A stretch of 44,978 nucleotides of DNA from SIG714 sp964638675. GTDB taxonomy: Bacteria; Bacillota; Clostridia; Oscillospirales; CAG-272. Under the pieces are notes generated by a model. That model ran no database searches and was not told the origin of the DNA. It saw only the letters and a list, made by a program, of their open reading frames with translations. Below are positions 7,112-16,100 of the stretch, piece after piece. Position numbers and translations under genes: made by a program. How positions within the stretch are numbered: position 1 is the first letter of the stretch; every line of letters starts with the position of its first letter. Location of the stretch: positions 1 to 44,978 of the forward strand of contig CAZXAU010000018.1 of assembly GCA_964638675.1 (NCBI GenBank). The letters are read 5' to 3'.

Positions 7112-8125
7112 ATGAAATCAAGAATAATTGAATTTAAAGAAAATGCCCCCTCGATCATTTCCTGGGCAAGCGTAGGAGGGTGCAAGGAAAAAGAGGGACC
7201 GCTCGGGAACACTTTTGACCACATCGATATGTCGGGCAAATTCTCTATGGATACATGGGAAAAATCAGAGGGAGAATCACAGCGTCTGGCTCTCAATTTT
7301 GCTCTGTCAAAATGCAAGCTATCCCCTTCGGATATCGATGCATTGTATGCCGGAGATCTTATAAATCAGTGTACCGGCTCGGCATACGGTCTGCTCTCAT
7401 TTGATATTCCTTACTTTGGCGTTTACGGCGCTTGCTCGACATCGGGTGAAACAATTACTCTTGCATCGCTGAATATTGCAGGCGGTTTTTCGCAAAGATG
7501 TGCCGCCGTTTGCTCATCTCATTTTTGCTCAGCGGAAAGACAGTTCAGATTCCCTCTTGAATACGGTTCGCAGAGAACGCCTACATCACAGTGGACGGTA
7601 ACTGCAGCAGCTGCCTTTATTCTTGATAAAAACGGAAACGGTCCGTACGTTGCGGAAGTAATGCCAGGAAAGAGCTTCGACGGTGGTATCGATGACCCAA
7701 ACAACATGGGTGCGGCAATGGCTCCTGCTGTAGTAACCCTGCTTTGCGAATATTTTGAGCAATCGAAAAAAAAGCCGTCTGACTTTGACAGAATTTATAC
7801 AGGAGATCTCGGATACGAGGGATGGAGCATAGTCAAAGACCTTATGCTCGAAAAAGGCTATGATATGGGAGATCGTTACAAGGACTGCGGACTTATAATT
7901 TACGACCGTAAAAAGCAGGACATGCATGCAGGCGGCTCGGGATGCGGCTGCTCGGCATCGGTTCTTGCCGGTGAAATACTCCCGAAGCTGAAAAGCGGAA
8001 CTTTCAAGGATGTGCTGTATATTCCCACCGGTGCCCTGCTCAGCTCGTCAAGCGTCCTTCAGGGACTCTCCATTCCGGGTATCGCTTATCTTGTGCGTTT
8101 TAAGAATGAGAAACCGCAAAAATAA
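7112..8125 (+). CDS. spoVAD: Stage V sporulation protein AD (dipicolinate-binding, thiolase fold)
   Basis: Soluble component of the SpoVA complex that binds dipicolinic acid. The 337-residue length and thiolase-like pattern are typical of SpoVAD: DALYAGDLINQCTGSAYG, FGVYGACSTSGE at the former active-site region, PTSQWTVTAAAAF, DRIYTGDLGYEGW, HAGGSGCGCSA and the C-terminal YIPTGALLS. Starts at 7112. The only SD candidate is the AAAGGA inside repeat copy D, beyond the terminal hairpin. Followed by spoVAE after 85 bp. Confidence 0.97.
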   Translation: MKSRIIEFKENAPSIISWASVGGCKEKEGPLGNTFDHIDMSGKFSMDTWEKSEGESQRLALNFALSKCKLSPSDIDALYAGDLINQCTGSAYGLLSFDIPYFGVYGACSTSGETITLASLNIAGGFSQRCAAVCSSHFCSAERQFRFPLEYGSQRTPTSQWTVTAAAAFILDKNGNGPYVAEVMPGKSFDGGIDDPNNMGAAMAPAVVTLLCEYFEQSKKKPSDFDRIYTGDLGYEGWSIVKDLMLEKGYDMGDRYKDCGLIIYDRKKQDMHAGGSGCGCSASVLAGEILPKLKSGTFKDVLYIPTGALLSSSSVLQGLSIPGIAYLVRFKNEKPQK

Positions 8126-8210
8126 AATGAGGATTTGCCCCAAATCCCATTCATGAAACCTTCAAAAACTTTCAGAACAACAAAATACAAAAGAAAGCAG
8201 GAATAACATA

Positions 8211-8573
8211 TTGGAACTTCGTGATTATATCTGGTCATTTATTATAGGTGGTGCATTCTGTCTTATAGCTCAGATCTTCATCGACAGAACAAAGCTAACT
8301 CCGGCAAGAATTCTCGTGGGATATGTAGTGCTCGGTGTAATACTCTCTGGAATCGGCGTGTATCAATACATCGAGGATTTTGCGGCATCGGGCGCAAGCA
8401 TTCCGCTGACCGGCTTCGGAAACGCACTTGCAAAAGGAGTGCGTGAAGCGGTAGATAAGGACGGACTTATAGGTGCACTGACGGGCGGCTTCACTGCCTG
8501 CTCGGCAGGTATAGCGTCGGCACTCTGCTTTGGCTTTTTGACAGGACTTGTTTCAAAAGGCAGAATGAAGTAA
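8211..8573 (+). CDS. spoVAE: Stage V sporulation protein AE
   Basis: Small membrane component of the SpoVA dipicolinate channel. The 120-residue protein has several hydrophobic stretches (FIIGGAFCLIAQIFI, ILVGYVVLGVILSGIGVY, ALCFGFLTGLV) and the shared SpoVAC/AE signature SIPLTGFGNALAKGV. The start is a TTG (8211) preceded by GCAGGA at eight bases; no ATG gives a full-length protein. Last gene of the SpoVA group, followed by a terminator at 8630-8657. Confidence 0.93.
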   Translation: MELRDYIWSFIIGGAFCLIAQIFIDRTKLTPARILVGYVVLGVILSGIGVYQYIEDFAASGASIPLTGFGNALAKGVREAVDKDGLIGALTGGFTACSAGIASALCFGFLTGLVSKGRMK

Positions 8574-8629
8574 TTTCCCATCCCGAAAAGCCGAAACTCA
8601 TAAATAGACAATTTATATTTTTTTCAACC

Positions 8630-8657
8630 AAAAGCATCCGCAAGGGTGCTTTTTTTA
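8630..8657 (+). terminator. Intrinsic terminator after spoVAE
   Basis: AGCATCC-GCAA-GGGTGCT hairpin followed by TTTTTTT. Classic form, in the right place to end the SpoVA transcript. Confidence 0.85.
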
Positions 8658-8707
8658 CTTCTCATTTTTGATTCATATCTGAGCTTTATATACAAACCGT
8701 CAGACTT

Positions 8708-8753
8708 TTAAAAAAATTCACTCCCGGAAACGCAACAACATTTCCGGGAGTGA
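8708..8753 (-). terminator. Intrinsic terminator after the MATE gene
   Basis: On the minus strand CACTCCCGGAAA pairs with TTTCCGGGAGTG (12 bp, loop about ten bases), followed by AATTTTTTT. It lies 75-120 bases beyond the MATE stop codon. Confidence 0.85.
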
Positions 8754-8828
8754 AATTGATTTATATATTTTTTGATCCTGTCTTTTGTGATAATCGTTTG
8801 TCAAAAAGAATCGGTACTTAAATCAATA

Positions 8829-10235
8829 CTACTGTTCTATAGTTTCAAGCGGAATATCGGTTTTCAAGGATTTCATAAATGATATTGTAAGAGCAGTTGC
8901 AACGATCATCGCAATCAGATCTGCCGCCGGAGCCGCAAACAAAATTCCTTCGATTCCGAAAAATTCAGGAAGTACGATTATCAGCGGAACAAAGCAAACG
9001 ATATCACGTATCATTGAAGCGATAACCGCAAAGCCGGGTTTTCCTACTGCCTGAAAGAAGATCGAGGTCATTTTGATTATGCAGGTGAATGTTACTAAAG
9101 AAAGGAATATTCGGAAGGTAAGCTCTCCGAATTTCCAGTAATCATCGGGGTTCGGGATATTTGTGGGAACTCCGAACATTCCTACGACCAGGCTCGGAGC
9201 AAGCTCAAATAAAAGCGTTGAAGCAAGTCCGATAACAATTGTACAAAGCAAAATATTGCGATACAGTTTTTTTACACGGTCATAGTATTTGGCACCCATA
9301 TTATAGCTTATAATAGGCTGACATCCGAGAACAATACCTACAACAAGGTTTATTACAACGGTGAAGACCTTACTCTCAATTCCGATGATCGCAATCGGAA
9401 TATCTACGCCGTATTGTGACATTGCACCGTATGTTGCGAGCATAATATTGCAGACGAGCGATATTATAACTATTGTCATCTGAGTTATAAAAGAGGATGC
9501 ACCGAGCCGCAATGCACCGGAAAAAGCCCTGAGATCGGGCACAAAGCTCTTCCGATTCAGCTTGAATGTCTTTGTCCGGAAAAAGTAGATCAATGTTATA
9601 ACGAATGATACAGTCTGACCTATAACAGTGGCTAACGCCGCACCGAACATTCCCCACTTTGCCCCGAAAATAAATACAGGGTCGAGAATAATGTTGGTAA
9701 CTGCTCCGGCAAGCATTGAAGCCATGGACCAGGACGGCGTCCCGTCAGCACGGATAACGGCATTCATCATATTTGACAGCATGTATATCGGGAAAAAGGC
9801 GAGGATCAGATCAAAGTATTCTATCGCATAGCCGATGCTGTTTTCCGATGCCCCGAACCGTGTGAGAAGCGGTGTTTTTAAAGGATAAAAGATCGCCATA
9901 AGAATAATACTGCAAACGAATGTGAGGGTTATTCCCGTCCCGATTGCTCTGTGTGCATTCTGTGAGTTTTTCTTTCCCTGACAGATGTTCAGATACGCCG
10001 CACAACCGTCACCAAAGCACCATGCGAATGCTTGTGCGATAATAAATATAGGAAACACAACACCTGTAGCGGCATTTCCCAATGTACTGAGCTCGCTGTT
10101 GCCTACAAATATCTGATCTACTATATTGTAGAGTGCGCTTACAAGCAAAGACAGTACGCAAGGAACCGAGAATTTCACCATAAGCTTTGAAATCTTCTCA
10201 GTCCCTAAAAAATGTGTGTTTTGATCCTGTTCCAT
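8829..10235 (-). CDS. MATE family multidrug/toxin efflux transporter
   Basis: Inner-membrane Na+/H+-coupled exporter of the MATE superfamily (MepA/NorM-like). The 468-residue length is typical, with about twelve hydrophobic helices in two related halves. Family motifs include the N-terminal ISKLMVKFSVPCVLSLLVSALYNIVDQIFVG and the mid-protein ADGTPSWSMASMLAGAVTNIILDPVFIF. The start at 10235 has GGAGG five bases upstream. It has its own promoter (10364-10392) with a terminator-like hairpin between promoter and gene, suggesting induced expression by attenuation. The substrate cannot be told from sequence. Confidence 0.93.
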   Translation of the reverse strand: MEQDQNTHFLGTEKISKLMVKFSVPCVLSLLVSALYNIVDQIFVGNSELSTLGNAATGVVFPIFIIAQAFAWCFGDGCAAYLNICQGKKNSQNAHRAIGTGITLTFVCSIILMAIFYPLKTPLLTRFGASENSIGYAIEYFDLILAFFPIYMLSNMMNAVIRADGTPSWSMASMLAGAVTNIILDPVFIFGAKWGMFGAALATVIGQTVSFVITLIYFFRTKTFKLNRKSFVPDLRAFSGALRLGASSFITQMTIVIISLVCNIMLATYGAMSQYGVDIPIAIIGIESKVFTVVINLVVGIVLGCQPIISYNMGAKYYDRVKKLYRNILLCTIVIGLASTLLFELAPSLVVGMFGVPTNIPNPDDYWKFGELTFRIFLSLVTFTCIIKMTSIFFQAVGKPGFAVIASMIRDIVCFVPLIIVLPEFFGIEGILFAAPAADLIAMIVATALTISFMKSLKTDIPLETIEQ

Positions 10236-10304
10236 AATGAACCTCCGGTTAATATGATATATTTAGAGTCTTTATCCGAGAAAAGCTGCCTGAAAACTGC
10301 GCCG

Positions 10305-10356
10305 AACAAAAAAAGCATAGAAACCGTCGTGATTTCTACGCTTCTTTGCTGTTCGA
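10305..10356 (-). promoter_or_regulatory. Attenuator-like terminator in the MATE leader
   Basis: On the minus strand GCGTAGAAA pairs with TTTCTATGC, followed by TTTTTTT. Outer arms (GTCGAACA with TGTTCGGC) can extend the stem further. It starts only a few bases after the predicted transcription start and precedes the MATE start by about 70 bases, so it would stop transcription before the gene unless relieved. It lies downstream of the TTGAAA-17-TATAAT promoter rather than directly after the VWA gene, which argues for attenuation, but ending read-through from 10482 is an alternative. Confidence 0.6.
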
Positions 10357-10363
10357 CAATATG

Positions 10364-10392
10364 ATTATATCAAAAACAATGTTTTTTTTCAA
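10364..10392 (-). promoter_or_regulatory. Promoter of the MATE gene
   Basis: TTGAAA (10387-10392) and TATAAT (10364-10369) on the minus strand, spacer 17, in a strongly AT-rich stretch. Confidence 0.7.
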
Positions 10393-10481
10393 AGGCTTTT
10401 TTTAATAAAATTTTTTTTATTTATAATGGATAGTTGTGGTATTTTAATAAAACGGTTTTAAACTGATACATAAGTAAAATG

Positions 10482-11921
10482 TCAGATCTTTATTCTTGCA
10501 ACCTTGCCCCAAGGCGGAGTGACTTCTTCGTTGTTGATCAGCCATAGAACAGGAATTCCCATGGAGTACTTTTCTTCCGGAAAGGGAGCGAAGCCGTCTG
10601 TAAGGATAATAACACTTTTCGGAGGATCATCCTTCATATACTTTTCAATATACTTAAAAATAATCAGAAAATCGGTTCCGCCGCCTCCGGCAGGTTTGAT
10701 GATCTTAAGCTCCGACTCATTTGAAAAAGGTACAGGCTCAATTATCTGAGCATCAAAGAATCCGAGCATTCCCTTGAGCTTTCCGTTAAACTGGTCTATA
10801 GCGCCTTTTACCTCGGAATAGGCGGCAGATATCATATCGTCCGACATACTTCCCGATGTATCGATCATAAACAGAACATCCCCTGGAATATAATCTCTCT
10901 CATTGAAATCAGGCAGGAAAAATGGATTATCATCAAACCGTCTGTCCGGAGGTGTAAAGGAATAATCGACGATCTCCTCCTGAATAAAATCATTCAGAAC
11001 CGTCCGCCAATCTACCTGAGGCTTACGCAATTCACCAAGAAGTCTTTGTGCAAACAGCGGAAGCAATCCTCTTTCATTTGACGGGTCACGAATTGATATC
11101 GATTCACATGCATCTTTAAAACGCTTCACCCATAGATCATCCAGAAAATCATCTTCATCATCTTTGAGATCCTCCCAACGGGAATGATCATCCCATCGTG
11201 CAGGAGAGCTGACGTCTTTTCCGGACCTTGCCGGATTCGATGCAAAAGAGCCCTCGCCTTTTCCCGACTTTCCGTCCTTCGATGCAGCGGAACCGTCACC
11301 TTTTCCCGCTCCTCCGGATCCTCCGGCTTTTCCCGATTTTCCTGACTTTCCAGACTTCCCCGACTTATCTTTGCCGGAACCGGAATCCTCTTTCGATTCG
11401 CCGTCGCTTCCATCAGATCCGCCGTTCTGCCCTTCTGTATCGTCACCGGACTTTCCCTTTCCGGAGGTCTGCACAAGAATATTGTACAACTGTTCGGCTG
11501 TATATTCATGCCCCTCTTTTCCGTCAGGGGCAACATGTACCGATTCTCCGTATTTTTTCAGAGTGATCGACCTGAGATCCATATTGTTGGAAAGGAGAAT
11601 ATTTGAATTCACAACTATATCACATGCAGTATCAAACTGTTCGATATCACGTTCACCCTTACGGGAACAGTGCGAGAGCACAACATGAAGAATCTCATGC
11701 ATCATGACGAAATCAAGTTCGGGATCGCTGAGACTGTCGAGAAATTCCGGTCCGAAAAAGATCCTTTGTCTGTCTGTTGAAACTGTTTCGCAGTTTTCAT
11801 CAATTGAATAGATCATATGCATGAGCAAAAGCCCGTAAAAGCCGTTGTTTATCAGTATTCGCATACGTGACAGAATGAGCCGCCGCATGTATTCTCTCTT
11901 CTTTTCATCAGACAGAACCAT
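10482..11921 (-). CDS. DUF2201-type putative metallopeptidase with C-terminal VWA-like domain
   Basis: A 479-residue two-domain protein. The N-terminal part (about 1-150) has MMHEILHVVLSH, an HExxH zinc motif near residue 75. The middle (about 150-250) is a low-complexity linker of Gly, Ser, Lys and Asp built on GKSGKSGK-like repeats. The C-terminal part carries VLFMIDTSGSMSDD, a MIDAS-type metal site (DxSxS), then ILTDGFAPFP, as in VWA domains. This architecture pairs with a MoxR-type ATPase in many bacteria, probably as a chaperone-like complex; here the two genes overlap by 14 bp. The start ATG lies inside the moxR end, with GGGAGC upstream. The client is unknown. Confidence 0.88.
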   Translation of the reverse strand: MVLSDEKKREYMRRLILSRMRILINNGFYGLLLMHMIYSIDENCETVSTDRQRIFFGPEFLDSLSDPELDFVMMHEILHVVLSHCSRKGERDIEQFDTACDIVVNSNILLSNNMDLRSITLKKYGESVHVAPDGKEGHEYTAEQLYNILVQTSGKGKSGDDTEGQNGGSDGSDGESKEDSGSGKDKSGKSGKSGKSGKAGGSGGAGKGDGSAASKDGKSGKGEGSFASNPARSGKDVSSPARWDDHSRWEDLKDDEDDFLDDLWVKRFKDACESISIRDPSNERGLLPLFAQRLLGELRKPQVDWRTVLNDFIQEEIVDYSFTPPDRRFDDNPFFLPDFNERDYIPGDVLFMIDTSGSMSDDMISAAYSEVKGAIDQFNGKLKGMLGFFDAQIIEPVPFSNESELKIIKPAGGGGTDFLIIFKYIEKYMKDDPPKSVIILTDGFAPFPEEKYSMGIPVLWLINNEEVTPPWGKVARIKI

Positions 11922-13023
11922 TCATCAAGCTCCCTTTTGTCTGCAACCATCTTCTGAATTCGGGAATAGTCATAAGCTTATGCTTGTAATCCTTTTCGAT
12001 ATACATATAGTCCCTCATGAGAACGGCTGCGAAATCAGGCGGCATCCGATCGGCATAGCGTATGGAGTTTGCTATACCTGTCATGTCGTCCTTGTGACAG
12101 CGGGCATGGCTGACCATAGCGGCAATAAGGGCATACATGGCATCGGTGTTTCTCGGCAGTGAAGGCATTTTTCCTTTGAATATATCTTCTATATCGGGAA
12201 GCTCCTTATATACTCTTGCCCAGGTTCTGAACTCACTTGCAACACCTATACCGACAATTCCGGCAATCATCGAATACATTTCTTCAATATCATCGCAGAC
12301 GCCGCACAGCAGATTGCTCACCATCTCCCATGCACGGGGCGTAGGAAATGCAAGCTCGTCCGATGATGAATCAAAGCCCATAAGATAATTCTGCCTGAAT
12401 GAAAGAAAACCTATCACTTTATCGTTGATACCCGAAGCGATCGCCCATTCCTTCCAGGATCTGAAGCTTCCCTCGATCTCTATATGCATAAGACGGTTTG
12501 CAAGTGCTTTCGGCATTTTGAATGCTACCGATTTGTCTGTAGTTCTGTTTCCTGCCGCAATGACTATACAGTTTTCGGGCAGTTTATGCTCTCCGACAAC
12601 ACGGTCAAGTGTTATCTGATATGCCGCCGCCTGAACAGATTGGGGTGCAGACGATATCTCATCAAGAAAGAGAATGTTTACGACATCATCCGACTCATCC
12701 ATCTGAAAGATCTGCGGCTTTAGCCAGACGGCGAGTGTCTTATCGGCGTTTGAGGTCGGAATTCCTCTCAGATCGATCGGATTGAAAAGCAGAAGTCTGA
12801 CATCCCTGACATCGACCCTCTTTTTTGTTTTTTCTTTTATTTCTGCGGCGATCTGCCTCACCGCCTGTGATTTTCCGACTCCGGGAGGACCCCAAAGCAT
12901 GACAGACGGCATCGTTCTGATCGGAAGATCGTTACCGATGAGTGTGCTGTAGGCATTACTCAGCTTTTTCACCGCATTGCCTACAGTCATTGAAGGAATG
13001 TTGCTCTGTTTAAGATCGCTCAT
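11908..13023 (-). CDS. MoxR-family AAA+ ATPase
   Basis: A 371-residue AAA+ ATPase with Walker A GPPGVGKSQAV (about residue 47), Walker B ILFLDEISSA and sensor-like IVIAAGNRTTD. MoxR proteins remodel or activate partner proteins together with VWA-domain proteins, and the next gene encodes one, overlapping by 14 bp. The ATG at 13023 is chosen because the alternative at 13035 sits in repeat copy E; AGGAAAGG of that repeat is the only SD candidate. It is separated from the upstream helicase gene only by copy E, so all three are probably one transcript from the LexA-box promoter at 16760-16788. Confidence 0.9.
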   Translation of the reverse strand: MSDLKQSNIPSMTVGNAVKKLSNAYSTLIGNDLPIRTMPSVMLWGPPGVGKSQAVRQIAAEIKEKTKKRVDVRDVRLLLFNPIDLRGIPTSNADKTLAVWLKPQIFQMDESDDVVNILFLDEISSAPQSVQAAAYQITLDRVVGEHKLPENCIVIAAGNRTTDKSVAFKMPKALANRLMHIEIEGSFRSWKEWAIASGINDKVIGFLSFRQNYLMGFDSSSDELAFPTPRAWEMVSNLLCGVCDDIEEMYSMIAGIVGIGVASEFRTWARVYKELPDIEDIFKGKMPSLPRNTDAMYALIAAMVSHARCHKDDMTGIANSIRYADRMPPDFAAVLMRDYMYIEKDYKHKLMTIPEFRRWLQTKGSLMNGSV

Positions 13024-13162
13024 TTTTATGACCATCCTTTCCTATGGAATTGGGGCTGGTTTTGCAGAGCAAAATCGCCGTTTATCAAACGGCGAAAGCC
13101 ACAAAACACTGTCTAAAAAATATATTTTTCAAAATAAATTATTCAGAATTTATTTTTCAGAC
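13024..13162 (-). repeat. Intercistronic leader repeat, copy E (helicase stop to moxR start), terminal hairpin missing
   Basis: Minus-strand copy. Its first six bases, GTCTGA (13162-13157), form the last codon and stop of the helicase gene, and its other end abuts the moxR ATG. The central stem is perfect (TCGCCGTTT/AAACGGCGA). The terminal hairpin is cleanly absent: AGGAAAGG runs straight into ATGGTCAT, equivalent to removing about 22 bases present in copies C, F and G. This copy shows that the terminal hairpin is a separable module. Confidence 0.92.
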
Positions 13163-16100
13163 CTTCACCCCTAACTTCTTGTCAATTGCTTCGATTTTAT
13201 TTTTGTAAATTTCTATCTGTTCAATATAACTTTCATCTCCCGAAAGCTCTTGCTCGATATCGCTCTTTTTCTGAGTCAATCGTTCAAGACCGGATCTCAG
13301 CATTTCAAGATGCTCTTCAAGCGAATCAAGACAATTGTCAATTCTGATCAGATTTCCGATGTCTGTATCTCCGAGCTCAACATAATACTTTCCGTTGTTT
13401 TTCAGGAATATATACGGCTTTTCTCTTGTCATATTTGCAGGAAGAACAAGGCTGAATGTGCGGTATGTCAAAAGCGTTCTTTCCGAAGTCTCAAGTATGT
13501 TTTCATTCAGTGCCGAAGATATAAGCTCACGAAGTTCTCTGCGTCTTTCGGCTTCCTCATTTTTCGCAATGCTCTCCACGGCAGGAGGATTCGCCTTTTT
13601 CCACTCGCTGTAAGCTTCAATATCCAAAATGCATTTGTCTATAAGGTCTGTCTGATTATCGATTCTTCCGGGAAGCTCAAGCAGTTCCTTTTCAAGAGAG
13701 AGTTTTGATTCGACAAGCTTGCGCTGAAGCGTCATATATCTTGCAAGCTCGTTTGCCGCCTCCACACGCTTTTTAACAAGCGGATTACCAACGGCAAGTG
13801 CTTTCACCTCGGCATAATCAAGCACAGTGTCTTCTACATCGGCACCGCTTCGCTGTGTCAATGAGCCCGACAAAAGATCGGATATGAACCTCTGCTTGGT
13901 TTCGAGAAGCTGCCAGGAATATGCGTCAAAGCTTCCCTGAGTTATATAACGGTAGATATATACCTGCTCATTGGTATTTCCCTGACGCAGAATTCTTCCT
14001 TCACGCTGTGTCATGTCGGCAGGTCTCCAGGGCACGTCAATATGATGAAGAGCTATCAGCTTTTCCTGAATATTCACACCGAGTCCGAGCTTAAATGTCG
14101 AACCGATCAGTATTCTGATATCCCCTCTCCTGACCTTTGCAAAAAGCGCCGACCTATTTGCTTCGGTTTCTGCATCATGTATAAATGCGATATCATTTGC
14201 CTGAACCCCGAGAGAACAAAGTCTGTCCCTGAGCTCATCATATATATTAAATTCTGCCTTAGGTGTTGATATATCACAGAAAATAACCTGAGTACTCTTA
14301 TTGCCGCAGGTCTTCAGATAGATATCTGCAACATTCTCCGCACAGCGTGCAACCTTTGACTGATAGCTGAAGCCTGCCTCGGGTTTTACAAGCCTGATAT
14401 CGAGTGCCGCTTTTCTTCCGTCAGTCGTTATTTTCAGCATATTATCATCTTTTCTGTTGACACTGCCTTTTCTGACATCCTCCGCTCTTGACGAGATCTG
14501 CTCAAGATAATCGGCAAATTCGGGAGTTTTTGATATAAGCGCATCGTTATATCCCTCAAAGTGCGGAATTCCTGCCGATTCATCGACCGAATGAAAATCG
14601 GCAATTGAAGAGAGCAGGGCTGTAAGCTCGGGGAGATTGTGGAATTTTGCAAATCTTGTTGCAAGCCTGTATGTGCTTGTATCGACATCGATTTCAAACT
14701 CGGTAACCTTTTCTGCAAACATACCTATCCAGGCGTCAAAGCTCTGCAGGTCAAGCATGGCAAGCTCTCCGCTCTGAAGATAGCTCTGCATAACAAAAGC
14801 ATCGGTGAGCGAATTGGTTATCGGAGTTCCGGTTGCAAACACAACGCCTTTGCCGTCATTGTTTTTCTGGATAAGGTGAACCTTGTCCATCATATGACGG
14901 CATTTTTTTGAGCCGCCCGAGCTGATGCCCAAAACCGCATTTGCTTTCGTCTCTATCGGTACATTCTTGAAATTGTGTGCCTCATCGACGAAAAGCCTTG
15001 TAATGCCGAGCTCATCAAAATACAGAGTGTCATAATCATCATCGGGAGCGACCGCAATTTCGGATAGCTCCTTTTTAAGATTTTCAAGCTTTTTCTTCAG
15101 ATTTGAAGTGCTGTTTCTCTTGTTTTTGCAGGCTTTTTCGTATTTTTCTATCTCATTTTTCAGCTCTTGCGTATAATAATCCTTTGAAAGAGGGATCTGT
15201 TCAAAACAGCTGTATGCCATGATAATTCCGTCATGATCGCTATCACGGATCTGCTCAAGAACACCTGTACGCTTTTGAGGGGTAAACGATTTCGGATCAA
15301 CACAAAGAAGCTTTGCATTGGGATACATCATTTCAAATATGCTCTTCCACTGTCCTACGATATTATTGGGAACAACATACAGATTTTTCTTTGAAAGCCC
15401 CATTCTCCTCAGCTCCTGTCCGGCGGCAACCATTACATAGGTTTTTCCGGCGCCGACATCGTGAGCCAGCAGCGTGTTGGGAGTAAATATGATCCTTGCT
15501 ACAGCATTCTTCTGATATGGATACAAGCTGATTGCCGAAGACATCCCGGGAAAATCGAGGAATGAGCCGTCAAACACTCTCCTTCTCACACAACTGAAGT
15601 TGTTTTCATAGATATTTTCCAACCGTTCTTTCCGTGCTTCATCTTCCCACACCCATTTCTGGAATTTCTTTATGAGTTTTTGCTGTTTTTCCATGGCATC
15701 AAGAGTTTCAGGCTTATTTATGACCCTCTTCTTGCCTGACGTGTTGCCAGGACAGCTTATTTCATCGGTGACAGAAACGGTCTTCATATTAAGAGTTTTT
15801 TCAAGAATATGAAGTGCCTCAAGCCTTTCGGTTCCGTATGTCCTCCTGACAGCTACCTTGTGATTATATCTCGATTTGCAGGGGATCTCCCATGTTCCGG
15901 TGATCGGATCATGTACGGTTTTCAGGTCCTCAGCCATTCGCTCCTTTTCTTCAAGGGAAGAATAACGCAAATGCTTCAGCGGATCTCCGAACAGATAGAC
16001 CATAAAATCGTCAATTATATCGGACGGGATCCAGGGCGAGCCAAGAGTGATATAAATGTCTTTTGTCGCAATGCTCGGCGGAAGTATTTTTTCTATCGCC

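Noticed and set aside
10400..10481. Terminator directly after the VWA gene
   Set aside because: Only AT-rich palindromes (TAAAAC/GTTTTA) are present, too weak to call.
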